Source of the DNA: Streptomyces rimosus
Lineage (GTDB): Bacteria; Actinomycetota; Actinomycetes; Streptomycetales; Streptomycetaceae
Direction: 5' to 3'
Assembly: GCF_008704655.1 (NCBI RefSeq)
Contig: NZ_CP023688.1
Span: 7,384,501 to 7,448,500 of the forward strand
Length of the DNA stretch: 64,000 bases
The notes beneath the pieces were generated by a model. That model had not been told where the DNA came from, did no database searches, and saw only the letters and a program-made list of their open reading frames with translations. Made by a program: the position numbers and the translations under genes. This document shows, piece by piece, positions 34,138 through 42,800 of the stretch; position 1 is the first letter of the stretch, and every line of letters starts with the position of its first letter.

Positions 34138-36072
34138 ATGCCGACCGAGACGTTCGAGTTCCAGGTAGAAGCACGTCAGCTCCTGCAGATGATGATCCAC
34201 TCGATCTACTCGAACAAGGACGTGTTCCTGCGCGAGCTGATCTCCAACGCCTCCGACGCGCTGGACAAACTGCGGCTAGAAGCGCTGCGCGACGACACCC
34301 TCGACGTCGACGTGTCCGACCTGCACATCGACATCGAGACCGATGCCGAGGCGCGTACCCTCACCGTCCGCGACAACGGCATCGGCATGTCGCACGACGA
34401 GGTGGTCCAGCTCATCGGGACCATCGCCAACTCCGGGACCGCCAAGTTCCTCCAGGAGCTGAAGCAGGCCAAGGACGAGGCCACCGCGGAAGGGCTCATC
34501 GGGCAGTTCGGCGTCGGCTTCTACGCGGCGTTCATGGTCGCGGACAAGGTCACGCTGGTGACCCGGCGGGCGGGGCAGAGCGAGGGCACGCGCTGGTCGT
34601 CGACCGGCGAGGGCACGTACACCGTCGAGCCGGTCGAGGACGCGCCGCAGGGCACGGCCGTCACGCTGCACCTCAAGCCGGTGGACCAGGAGGACCAGCT
34701 CTTCGACTACACCTCCCGCTGGAAGATCCGGGAGATCGTCAAGCGGTACTCCGACTTCATCACCTGGCCGGTCCGGATGGCCGCCGAGGCCCCGGCCGAA
34801 CAGAAGGAGAAGGAGGAGGGGGACGGCGAGGAGGCGAAGGCCGCGCCCGAGCCCGAGACGCTCAACTCGATGAAGGCGCTGTGGGCGCGCTCCCGGGACG
34901 AGGTGAGCGACGAGGAGTACCACGAGCTGTACAAGCACATCAGCCACGACTGGACCGACCCGCTCGAAACCCTGCGCATGCAGGCGGAGGGCACGTTCGA
35001 GTACCAGGCGCTGCTGTTCCTGCCCTCCCGCGCGCCCCAGGACCTGTTCGCGCGGGACCACAAGCGCGGTGTGCAGCTCTATGTGAAGCGCGTTTTCATC
35101 ATGGACCACTGTGAAGCGCTGCTGCCCGAGTACCTGCGCTTCGTCAAGGGCGTCGTCGACGCCCAGGACCTGTCGCTGAACGTCTCCCGCGAGATCCTCC
35201 AGCAGGACCGGCAGATCCAGCTGATGCACCGCCGGCTGGTGAAGAAGGTGCTGTCCACGGTCAAGGAGATGATGACGCAGCGCCCGGAGAACTACGCCAC
35301 GTTCTGGCGGGAGTTCGGCCGCGTCGTCAAGGAGGGCCTGCTCAGCGACCACGAGAACCGCGACGCCATCCTGCGGATCGCCTCCTTCGCCACCACCCAC
35401 GACCAGGAGAAGCCGACCACCCTCCAGCAGTACGTCGAGCGCATGAAGGAGGGCCAGGAGCACATCTACTTCATGACCGGCGAGTCCCGTACCGCCATCG
35501 AGAACTCGCCGCACATGGAAGCCTTCCGGGACAAGGGCTACGAGGTGCTGCTGCTGACCGACCCGGTCGACGAGGTGTGGGTCGAGACCGTTCCCGAGTT
35601 CGAGGGCAAGGAACTGCGGTCGATCGCCAAGGGCGAGGCCGACCTCGACGAGGAGGAGACCGAGGAGGCCAAGGCCGAGCGGGAGAAGCGGCAGGAGGAC
35701 TTCGCGGGGCTGCTGTCCTGGATGACGGAGCGGCTCGGCGAGCAGGTCAAGGAGGTACGGCTGTCCTCCCGCCTGACCGTCTCCCCGGCCTGCATCGTCT
35801 CGGACACCGACGATGTGACCCCGGCGCTGCGCAACATGTACCGCGCCATGGGCCAGGAACTGCCCGAGGCCAAGCGCATCCTGGAGCTCAACCCCGGCCA
35901 CCCGCTGGTCGAGGGGCTGCGCAAGGCCCAGGCCGAGCGTCCCGACGACGCGGACCTCGCCGGGACGGCCGAGCTGCTGCACGGCATGGCGCTGCTCGCC
36001 GAGGGCGGTGAACTGAGTGACCCGGCCCGCTTCACCAAGCTGATGGCGGAGCGTTTGGAGCGCGCGCTGTAA
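34138..36072 (+). CDS. htpG: Molecular chaperone HtpG (Hsp90)
   Basis: A 644-residue Hsp90. The GHKL ATP-binding motifs are present: ELISNASDALDKLR, VRDNGIGMSHDEV, GTIANSGTAKFL and GQFGVGFYAAFMVADKV. The middle-domain catalytic Arg region is LNVSREILQQDRQIQ, and the C-terminal dimer domain holds LTVSPACIVSDTDDVTPALR. Full length for a bacterial HtpG. It folds or protects client proteins in the cytoplasm using ATP. A short charged insert (EQKEKEEGDGEEAKAAPEPE) lies near residue 221. It is closed by a terminator shared with the TetR gene. Confidence 0.96.
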   Translation: MPTETFEFQVEARQLLQMMIHSIYSNKDVFLRELISNASDALDKLRLEALRDDTLDVDVSDLHIDIETDAEARTLTVRDNGIGMSHDEVVQLIGTIANSGTAKFLQELKQAKDEATAEGLIGQFGVGFYAAFMVADKVTLVTRRAGQSEGTRWSSTGEGTYTVEPVEDAPQGTAVTLHLKPVDQEDQLFDYTSRWKIREIVKRYSDFITWPVRMAAEAPAEQKEKEEGDGEEAKAAPEPETLNSMKALWARSRDEVSDEEYHELYKHISHDWTDPLETLRMQAEGTFEYQALLFLPSRAPQDLFARDHKRGVQLYVKRVFIMDHCEALLPEYLRFVKGVVDAQDLSLNVSREILQQDRQIQLMHRRLVKKVLSTVKEMMTQRPENYATFWREFGRVVKEGLLSDHENRDAILRIASFATTHDQEKPTTLQQYVERMKEGQEHIYFMTGESRTAIENSPHMEAFRDKGYEVLLLTDPVDEVWVETVPEFEGKELRSIAKGEADLDEEETEEAKAEREKRQEDFAGLLSWMTERLGEQVKEVRLSSRLTVSPACIVSDTDDVTPALRNMYRAMGQELPEAKRILELNPGHPLVEGLRKAQAERPDDADLAGTAELLHGMALLAEGGELSDPARFTKLMAERLERAL

Positions 36073-36096
36073 GCGCTCCGACGGACGCGTCCCGTA

Positions 36097-36136
36097 ACAC
36101 TGCCGCCGAGTCCCCGCAGGGGCCCGGCGGCAGTGT
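36097..36136. terminator. Bidirectional hairpin terminator
   Basis: ACACTGCCGCCG and CGGCGGCAGTGT (36097-36108, 36125-36136) between htpG and the convergent TetR gene; the second arm touches the TetR stop codon. Confidence 0.8.
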
Positions 36137-36819
36137 CATGCCCGGCGCCGGTCCAGCCCCGGCAGTCCGGCCGTCAGCGCGCGCATCCCGCGCGCCACCA
36201 GTTCGGCGGGGTCCTCCGCCCGCGCGTCCGCCCCGTCGTCCGCCGAGGCCCAGGTCTCCACCGCGACCCGCATCGCCGTGTTGGCGGCCGCCGCGGCGAG
36301 CCGTACCTCCAGCGGGCCGCCGTCCGTCACCTCGGCGAGGACGGGGATCAGCGCCTCCTCGGAGTCGTGGTGCACGCGGTGCCAGACCGAGCGCAGCGCC
36401 GGGTCGTCCCGCATCACCCGCAGCAGCCCGCGCGTCCAGCGCAGCGCCTCGGCCGCCCGCTCGTCGGACGGCGTCAGCGCCCGCCGCGCCGCCCGCTCCA
36501 GCACGTCCCGTACGGACCGCCCGTCGGCCTCCCCGGCCAGCCGGCGCAGCTCCGCGAGCCACTGCCGTACCCCGACGGCGAGCAGCGGCGCGACCGCGTC
36601 CTCCTTGGTGCGGAAGTAGCGGTAGAAGGTCCGCAGGGCGACGCCGGCGGCGCGGGCGATGTCGTCGGCGGTGACGGCGGAGCCGCGCTCGGCGAACAGC
36701 GCCGCGGCGGCGCGCGCGATCTCCAGCTCGGTCGCCGCCTTGCGCCGCTCGGTCAGGGAGGGGGCGGCGGACGGCGGGGGCGCGGTGGCCGGTGCGGTGG
36801 GGCGCGGTGCGGTGGGCAT
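36136..36819 (-). CDS. TetR-family transcriptional regulator
   Basis: A 227-residue regulator. After a Pro/Ala-rich N-terminus, residues ~25-72 form the TetR helix-turn-helix: ATELEIARAAAALFAERGSA, VTADDIARAAGVALRTFYRY, FRTKEDAVAPLL. The C-terminal helices should bind a small ligand. It is divergent from an SDR gene, with a perfect palindrome between them, so it most likely represses that gene and itself. The ligand may be the SDR substrate or product. Confidence 0.9.
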   Translation of the reverse strand: MPTAPRPTAPATAPPPSAAPSLTERRKAATELEIARAAAALFAERGSAVTADDIARAAGVALRTFYRYFRTKEDAVAPLLAVGVRQWLAELRRLAGEADGRSVRDVLERAARRALTPSDERAAEALRWTRGLLRVMRDDPALRSVWHRVHHDSEEALIPVLAEVTDGGPLEVRLAAAAANTAMRVAVETWASADDGADARAEDPAELVARGMRALTAGLPGLDRRRA

Positions 36820-36846
36820 GGGGCGAGCTTACGACGCCCGTACGGC

Positions 36847-36885
36847 GAGGTGGCACGGCGCGCGGAGGTGGCACAACGTGCCACC
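36847..36885. promoter_or_regulatory. TetR operator candidate with extra half site
   Basis: GGTGGCAC-AAC-GTGCCACC at 36867-36885 is a perfect palindrome in the TetR/SDR divergent region. A further direct copy of GAGGTGGCAC lies at 36847-36856, 18 bases before the first arm copy. Confidence 0.65.
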
Positions 36886-36947
36886 AAGGCGTACGGTGCC
36901 GGTGTCGCCCGCGGCGGACGCGGACACCGAGAGCGGGAGAGAGCCAC

Positions 36948-37712
36948 ATGGAACGCTTCGACGGACGCCGCGTCCTGATCACCGGGGCCGGTTCGGGCAT
37001 CGGGCAGGCCACCGTGCACCGGGTGCTGGCCGAGGGGGGCCGGGTGGTGGCCGCCGACATCAGCGAGGCGGGGCTGAAGGCGACCGCCGGGCGGGCCGCG
37101 GCGGACGGCCACGCCGACCGGCTGAGCACCGCGGTGCTGGACATCGCGGACGAGGCCGCGGTGCGCGCGGGCGTCGCCGCCGCCGTCGAGACGCTGGGCG
37201 GGCTGGACGTCCTGGTCAACGCGGCGGGCATCCTGCGCGCCTCGCACACCTACGAGACCACCCTGGACGCCTTCAACCGGATCATCGCGGTCAACCTGAC
37301 CGGCACCTTCCTGATGATCCGCGAGGCGCTGCCCGCGCTGCTGGAAGGCCGGGCGCCGGTGGTGGTCAACTTCAGCTCGACCTCCGCCGCGTTCGCGCAC
37401 CCCTACATGGCGGCGTACGCGGCCAGCAAGGGCGGCATCCAGTCCATGACGCACGCCATCGCGAGCGAGTACGCCAAGCAGGGGCTGCGCGCGGTGTGTG
37501 TGGCGCCGGGGTCGGTGCGGTCCGGCATGACCGCGGACCCGGGCCTGCCGGCGGACGCCGACATGAGCCTGTTCGGGAAGCTGCTGCCGGCCATCGGCGA
37601 GGGCTTCGCGCCCCCGGAGACGGTCGCGGGCGTCATCGCGATGCTCGCCTCCGAGGACGGCGCGTTCATCACCGGTACGGAGATACGGATCGACGGCGGC
37701 ACCCACATGTGA
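36948..37712 (+). CDS. Short-chain dehydrogenase/reductase
   Basis: A 254-residue classical SDR. It shows the cofactor motif TGAGSGIG at 12-19, NAAG at 91-94, the catalytic YAASK (Tyr157, Lys161) with Ser in NFSSTS upstream, and a FITGTEIRIDGG C-terminus typical of FabG-like enzymes. AADIS after the second strand suggests an acidic residue that would favour NAD(H). The substrate is unknown. It is controlled in all likelihood by the divergent TetR. The region after the stop has a GTACGG/CCGTAC hairpin (37722-37748) shared with the convergent gene. Confidence 0.9.
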   Translation: MERFDGRRVLITGAGSGIGQATVHRVLAEGGRVVAADISEAGLKATAGRAAADGHADRLSTAVLDIADEAAVRAGVAAAVETLGGLDVLVNAAGILRASHTYETTLDAFNRIIAVNLTGTFLMIREALPALLEGRAPVVVNFSSTSAAFAHPYMAAYAASKGGIQSMTHAIASEYAKQGLRAVCVAPGSVRSGMTADPGLPADADMSLFGKLLPAIGEGFAPPETVAGVIAMLASEDGAFITGTEIRIDGGTHM

Positions 37713-37736
37713 GGCAGGGGCGTACGGACGGCGCCG

Positions 37737-38816
37737 TCACTGCCGTACCTCGCTGCGGTTGATCATCGTCCGGCCCTTGGTGAGGGCGGCGAAGGCCAGC
37801 GTCAGGACGGTGCCCGCGACGGCCCAGGCGGACAGCACCAGCAGCGGGCCGGTCACCGCGTTGCCGTGGAAGTACGCGATGGAGCGGGACACCCAGGTGC
37901 CCGCGCCCGGCGGCAGCGCGGGGCCGATCGCCCGCCAGAAGTCCGGCAGCAGGGGGTACGGGTAGGCGCCGCCCGCGCTGGGGTTGCCGGCGATCACCAC
38001 CACGAGGATGGTCAGGCCGATGCCGATGATCCCGGCGATGGCCTGGAAGGCGAAGGTGGTGGCGCCCACCGCGAACACGATCAGGGCGCCCAGGCCCCAC
38101 AGTCCGTAGAGGCTGCCGGGCAGGGCCCCCAGGATGGGGCCGATGACGACGGCCCCGGCCAGGCCGGTGAGGACCGAGTAGACGGCGAGCGCGGCCAGCC
38201 GGATGACCGCCCGCTTGAGGTTGGTGGGGCGGGCGCCGAAGCTGATCGCGAGGATCGCGGCGCACAGATAGCCGCCCACGCACCAGCCGACCACCAGGTA
38301 GAACGAGGACAGGCCGCGGGTGTCGTCCTTGTCGGCAGGAGCGATGTCCCGGACCTGCACGGTGCGCTTCTGCGCCTTCTCGGCCTGGGTGACCACCTGC
38401 TCGACGGCTTGCGAGAGCGAGGCCCCGGAGCCGCTGGCCACCAGGAGTTTGTCGGTGCTGCCGCGCGGATCGACGATCAGGGCGCCGTCGATGTCCCGCT
38501 CCCTGATCTGCCGCGTCGCGTCCGCCTCGGAGGAGGCCGCGCGCGGGTCGAGGGGGGAGCCCGGCAGCTTGTCGAGCCGTTCGACGAGCTGCCCGCTCAT
38601 CTGCTGGGGGGCGACGACCGCGAGCGCCACGTCCTTGGGCTTGGGGGAGTGGAAGGCGCCCGCGTACGACGCGATGAACAGGGCCGTCAGGGCCAGTACG
38701 CCGATCATCAGCAGCGCGGCCCGGGCGGAGACCGCGTCCTTCACCTCCCCGAGGAAGCTGCCGCCGTGGGTGTCCTGGTCCCGGTTGCCGCGGGTGCCGT
38801 CGTCCGCCGTGGCCAT
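37737..38816 (-). CDS. YhgE/DUF3533-like ABC-2-type membrane protein
   Basis: A 359-residue protein: one N-terminal helix (LLMIGVLALTALFIASYAGA), an extracellular domain of ~120 residues (KDVALAVVAPQQMSGQLVER, DIDGALIVDPRGSTDKLLVA), then five helices in the C-terminal half (VVGWCVGGYLCAAILAISFG, PILGALPGSLYGLWGLGALI and others). This is the YhgE/Pip or DUF3533 arrangement, related to ABC-2 permeases and, in some bacteria, secretion accessory proteins. The role is unknown. It is divergent from dnaE2. Confidence 0.8.
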   Translation of the reverse strand: MATADDGTRGNRDQDTHGGSFLGEVKDAVSARAALLMIGVLALTALFIASYAGAFHSPKPKDVALAVVAPQQMSGQLVERLDKLPGSPLDPRAASSEADATRQIRERDIDGALIVDPRGSTDKLLVASGSGASLSQAVEQVVTQAEKAQKRTVQVRDIAPADKDDTRGLSSFYLVVGWCVGGYLCAAILAISFGARPTNLKRAVIRLAALAVYSVLTGLAGAVVIGPILGALPGSLYGLWGLGALIVFAVGATTFAFQAIAGIIGIGLTILVVVIAGNPSAGGAYPYPLLPDFWRAIGPALPPGAGTWVSRSIAYFHGNAVTGPLLVLSAWAVAGTVLTLAFAALTKGRTMINRSEVRQ

Positions 38817-38945
38817 GTGCCACTCCCTCGCCCTGTCGTGCCGAGCAGTTCGTTGTCACCTTTTGCCCCATATCTTCCGTTCCATTACGGAAATCCGCAG
38901 GCCGGGCGGGCTGATCGGGGGCGAAGGGTAGGCGCCGTTCGATTT

Positions 38946-38961
38946 TCGTACGACTGTTCGA
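38946..38961. promoter_or_regulatory. LexA (SOS) box upstream of dnaE2
   Basis: TCGTACGACTGTTCGA matches the actinobacterial LexA operator TCGAAC-N4-GTTCGA at 11 of 12 defined bases. It lies 74 bases before the dnaE2 start, so the polymerase operon is probably induced by DNA damage. Confidence 0.8.
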
Positions 38962-39035
38962 GAAAAGCGTTATGGTGGGAACGCGACGGGGGACGCGGAA
39001 CAGGTCAGGGGGTGCACGAGCGGTAGGAGGCGCGG

Positions 39036-42000
39036 ATGCCACGGTTCACGCATCTGCACACCGCCTCGGGCTTCTCCCTGCGGTACGGCGCCGCCCACCC
39101 CGAACGCCTCGTCGAGCGCGCCGCCGAACGCGGCATGGACGCCCTCGCGCTGACCGACCGGGACGGCCTCGCCGGAGCCGTCCGCTTCGCCAAGGCGGCG
39201 GCCGCGGCCGGCGTCCGCCCGCTGTTCGGCACCGAACTGGCGGTGGCCCCGCCCGAGGGCGGCCACCCGGCGCCGGGCGCCGCCCCGGGGACGGCCCGGC
39301 GGCGCGGTCCGGTGCGCGGCGGCGCGTTCATCGACGAGTCCGCGGCCCGTGCCGTCTTCCTCGCCCGGGACGGCGCGGCCGGCTGGGCCATGCTCTGCCG
39401 CCTGGTCACGGCCGCCCACGCCGCCACCCTGCCGGGGGACACCACCCGGCCCGTACTGACCTGGGCCGCCCTCACCGAAGCGGTGCGCGCCGGGGCGCCG
39501 GACGCGGTGACCGTCCTGCTCGGCCCGGACTCCGACCCCGGCCGCGCGCTGGCCGCCGGGCGTCCCGACCGCGCCGCCCGGCTCCTCGCCCCCTGGCGCG
39601 AACTGTTCGGCGACGCGCTGCGCCTGGAGGTCGTCGACCACGGCCGTACCGGCACCGGCCCCGGCTCGCTGCGCCTCGCCGCCCGTACCCTCGGCTTCGC
39701 CGTCGAACACGGCGTCCGGGCCGTGCTGACCAATGCCGTCCGCTACGCCGACCCCGGCCAGGGCCCCGTCGCCGACGTCCTGGACTCCGCCCGCCGCCTG
39801 GTCCCGGTGGACCGGCACCGCCCGGAGGCCCGGGACAGCGGCGAGCGGTGGCTCAAGGACGCGCACACGATGGCCCGTACGGCCGAGCGGGTCGCCGAGG
39901 CGGCCGGTCTCGGGCCCGGCACCGCTCGGCGGCTGCTGGAGATGACCGAGGAGACGGCCGCCCGCTGCCGGGTGGACCCGGAGGACGGCCTCGGGCTGGG
40001 CACCGTCCACTTCCCCGAACCGCGCCTGGTCGGCGCCGCGCGCCGCACCGCCGGACGGGTGCTGCGCTCGCGCTGCGCCGCCGGGATGGTGCTGCGCGGC
40101 TACGACCGGCGCCGTAAGTACTGGGAGCGGATGGACCACGAACTGGACATCATCGAGCACCACGGCTTCGCCTCGTACTTCCTGACCGTCGCCCAGGTCG
40201 TCCAGGACACCCGGGAGCTGGGCATCCGGGTCACCGCGCGCGGCTCGGGCGCGGGCTCGCTGGTCAACCACCTGCTGGGCATCGCGCACGCCGACCCGGT
40301 CGAACAGCACCTGCTGATGGAGCGCTTCCTGTCCAAGCGCCGCGCGGTGCTGCCCGACATCGACATCGACGTGGAGTCCGCACGCCGTCTGGAGGTCTAC
40401 CGCGCGATCTTCGACCGGTTCGGCACCGAGCGGGTCGCCACCGTCGCCATGCCCGAGACCTACCGGGTGCGGCACGCCGTACGGGACGTGGGCGCCGCCC
40501 TGGGCATGGACCCGGCCGAGGTGGACCGGCTGGCCAAGGCGTTCCCGCACATCCGCGCCCGCGACGCCCGCGCGGCGCTCGCCGAACTGCCCGAGCTGCG
40601 CGGTGTGGAAGCGGAGCGGTACGGACCGATGTGGGACCTGGTCGAGGCGCTGGACGCGCTGCCGCGCGGCATGGCCATGCACCCGTGCGGGGTGCTGCTC
40701 TCGGACGCCTCGCTGCTGGCCCGTACGCCCGTCGTGCCGACCCGCAGCGAGATCCCGCACCGCGACGGCGAGGGCGGCTCCCCGCTGCCGATGGCGCAGT
40801 TCGACAAGGACGACGTGGAGGAGATGGGACTGCTCAAGCTGGACGTGCTGGGCGTACGGATGCAGTCCGCGATGGCGCACGCGACCGCCGAGATCGGGCG
40901 GGCCACCGGCCGCACCGTCGATCTCGACGACCCGGCGCAGGTGCCGCCCGGCGACCCCGCCACGTACGGCCTGATCCGCTCCACCGAGACGCTCGGCTGC
41001 TTCCAGATCGAGTCGCCGGGACAGCGCGATCTGGTCGGGCGGCTCCAGCCCGCCACCTTCCACGACCTGGTGGTCGACATCTCGCTGTTCCGCCCGGGAC
41101 CGGTCTCGGCCGACATGGTGCGGCCCTTCATCGAGGCCCGGCACGGCCGCCGGCCCGCCCGCTACCCGCACCCGGACCTGGAGGAACCGCTGCGCGAGAC
41201 CTATGGCGTGGTCGTCTTCCACGAGCAGGTCATCGAGATCCTGCGGATCATGACCGGCTGCGACCGGGGCGAGGCGGACGAGAAGCGGCGCGCGCTGTCC
41301 AAGCCGGAGATCCAGGGGCAGGTGCGGGCCTGGTTCACCGGGCGGGCCGCCCGCCGGGGGTACGCGCCCGAGGTGGTCGAGCGCACCTGGGAGATCGTCG
41401 AGGCGTTCGGCTCGTACGGCTTCTGCAAGGCGCATGCGGTCGCCTTCGCGGTGCCGACGTACCAGTCCGCCTGGCTCAAGGCGCACCACCCGGCGGCCTT
41501 CTACGCCGGGCTCCTCACCCACGACCCGGGGATGTATCCGAAGCGGCTGCTGCTGGCGGACGCGCGGCGGCGGGGGGTGCCGGTGCTGCCGCTGGATGTG
41601 AACCGGTCGGCGGTCGCTCATCGAATCGAACTGGTGTCTGGTTCGGAGGGTGGGACTGCGGCTTCCGGGGCGGAGCCGGGGGCCGGTGCCGGGCCGGCCG
41701 GTGCCGGTGCGGGCCCCGGGGCCGGTCCGGCCGTCTGGGGTCTGCGGCTCGCTCTGTCCGACGTGCACGGCATGAGCGAGGCCGAGGCGCGCCGCATCGA
41801 GGAGGGGCAGCCCTACTCCTCGCTTCCCGACCTGTGGCGGCGGGCCCGCCCCAGCCGCCCGGTGGCCGAGCGCCTCGCCCGCGTCGGCGCGCTGGACGCC
41901 TTCGGCGCCAACCGCCGGGACCTGCTGCTGCACCTGGCCGAACTGCACGGTCAGCAGCGGGGCGTGGCCGCGGGGCAGCTTCCCCTGGACGCGGGGGACG

Positions 42001-42800
42001 GCGCCGCCGGGCCCGTCGAGGCGGTCGAGCCGGCCGGGCTGCCCGACCTGAGCGACGTCGAACGGCTCAGCGCCGAGCTGGGCGTCCTCGGCATGGACAC
42101 CACCCGGCACCTGATGAGCGACCACCGGGAGTTCCTCGCGGAGCTGGGGGCGGTTGCGGCCAAGCGGTTGCGCGAGGTGGAGCACGGGGAGACGGTGCTG
42201 GTCGCCGGGGCCAAGGCGGCCACCCAGACCCCGCCGATCCGCTCCGGCCGCCGGGTCATCTTCACCACCCTCGACGACAGCACGGGCCTGGTCGACTGCG
42301 CCTTCTTCGATGACAGCCACGAGGCGTGCGCGCACACGGTCTTCCACTCCTGGCTGCTGCTCGTACGCGGCACGGTCCAGCGGCGCGGGCCGCGCAGCTT
42401 CAGCGTGGTCGGCGCCGCCGCCTGGAACCTGGCCGAGCTGGCCGAACTGCGGCGCGAAGGCGGCCTGGAGGCGGTCACCGCGCGCCTCGCGGAAGGGGGA
42501 CCGGCGGTGGACCCGGCCGTGCTGGTGGACGGTGGCACGGCGGACGGCGGCGCGGTGCCGCGCCGGGTGCACAGCGAGCCGGGCCGCGCGGGCTCGGCCG
42601 CGGCCGAGGCGACCTGGGCGGCGGACCAGGTCCCGGCGGCCACTGCCGGGGCCGGAACCGGAGCCGGCCCGGCCGCCGGCCGCACCATCCGGCTGGAGAC
42701 CGGCTATGAGCTGCACCCCTGGGCCGACCTCCGCCCGGCGGGTGAAGGCTCCGCCACCGGACGGAAGTTGTGGCACGCCAGCCCGGGGAGTGCGGGATGA
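39036..42800 (+). CDS. dnaE2: Error-prone DNA polymerase III alpha subunit DnaE2 (ImuC)
   Basis: A 1254-residue C-family polymerase. The PHP domain begins at once (FTHLHTASGFSLRYGAAHPE, ALALTDRDGLAGAVRFA). The polymerase active site is PDIDID at 440-445 with the third Asp region later. A helix-hairpin-helix region and an OB-fold (VLVAGAKAATQTPPIRSGRR) lie near the C-terminus. DnaE2 performs mutagenic translesion synthesis in the DNA damage response. A LexA box lies upstream. The stop overlaps the ImuB-like start (ATGA). A Gly/Ala-rich linker at about 870-900 and a loose Ala/Gly/Pro C-terminal tail make it slightly longer than usual. Confidence 0.95.
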   Translation: MPRFTHLHTASGFSLRYGAAHPERLVERAAERGMDALALTDRDGLAGAVRFAKAAAAAGVRPLFGTELAVAPPEGGHPAPGAAPGTARRRGPVRGGAFIDESAARAVFLARDGAAGWAMLCRLVTAAHAATLPGDTTRPVLTWAALTEAVRAGAPDAVTVLLGPDSDPGRALAAGRPDRAARLLAPWRELFGDALRLEVVDHGRTGTGPGSLRLAARTLGFAVEHGVRAVLTNAVRYADPGQGPVADVLDSARRLVPVDRHRPEARDSGERWLKDAHTMARTAERVAEAAGLGPGTARRLLEMTEETAARCRVDPEDGLGLGTVHFPEPRLVGAARRTAGRVLRSRCAAGMVLRGYDRRRKYWERMDHELDIIEHHGFASYFLTVAQVVQDTRELGIRVTARGSGAGSLVNHLLGIAHADPVEQHLLMERFLSKRRAVLPDIDIDVESARRLEVYRAIFDRFGTERVATVAMPETYRVRHAVRDVGAALGMDPAEVDRLAKAFPHIRARDARAALAELPELRGVEAERYGPMWDLVEALDALPRGMAMHPCGVLLSDASLLARTPVVPTRSEIPHRDGEGGSPLPMAQFDKDDVEEMGLLKLDVLGVRMQSAMAHATAEIGRATGRTVDLDDPAQVPPGDPATYGLIRSTETLGCFQIESPGQRDLVGRLQPATFHDLVVDISLFRPGPVSADMVRPFIEARHGRRPARYPHPDLEEPLRETYGVVVFHEQVIEILRIMTGCDRGEADEKRRALSKPEIQGQVRAWFTGRAARRGYAPEVVERTWEIVEAFGSYGFCKAHAVAFAVPTYQSAWLKAHHPAAFYAGLLTHDPGMYPKRLLLADARRRGVPVLPLDVNRSAVAHRIELVSGSEGGTAASGAEPGAGAGPAGAGAGPGAGPAVWGLRLALSDVHGMSEAEARRIEEGQPYSSLPDLWRRARPSRPVAERLARVGALDAFGANRRDLLLHLAELHGQQRGVAAGQLPLDAGDGAAGPVEAVEPAGLPDLSDVERLSAELGVLGMDTTRHLMSDHREFLAELGAVAAKRLREVEHGETVLVAGAKAATQTPPIRSGRRVIFTTLDDSTGLVDCAFFDDSHEACAHTVFHSWLLLVRGTVQRRGPRSFSVVGAAAWNLAELAELRREGGLEAVTARLAEGGPAVDPAVLVDGGTADGGAVPRRVHSEPGRAGSAAAEATWAADQVPAATAGAGTGAGPAAGRTIRLETGYELHPWADLRPAGEGSATGRKLWHASPGSAG

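Noticed and set aside
38970..42776. Open reverse frame of 1268 codons opposite dnaE2
   Set aside because: It is the antisense shadow of dnaE2, caused by the lack of AT-rich stops in high-GC coding DNA. The product is low-complexity Arg/Gly/Pro/Ala sequence, while the forward frame is an unmistakable polymerase.
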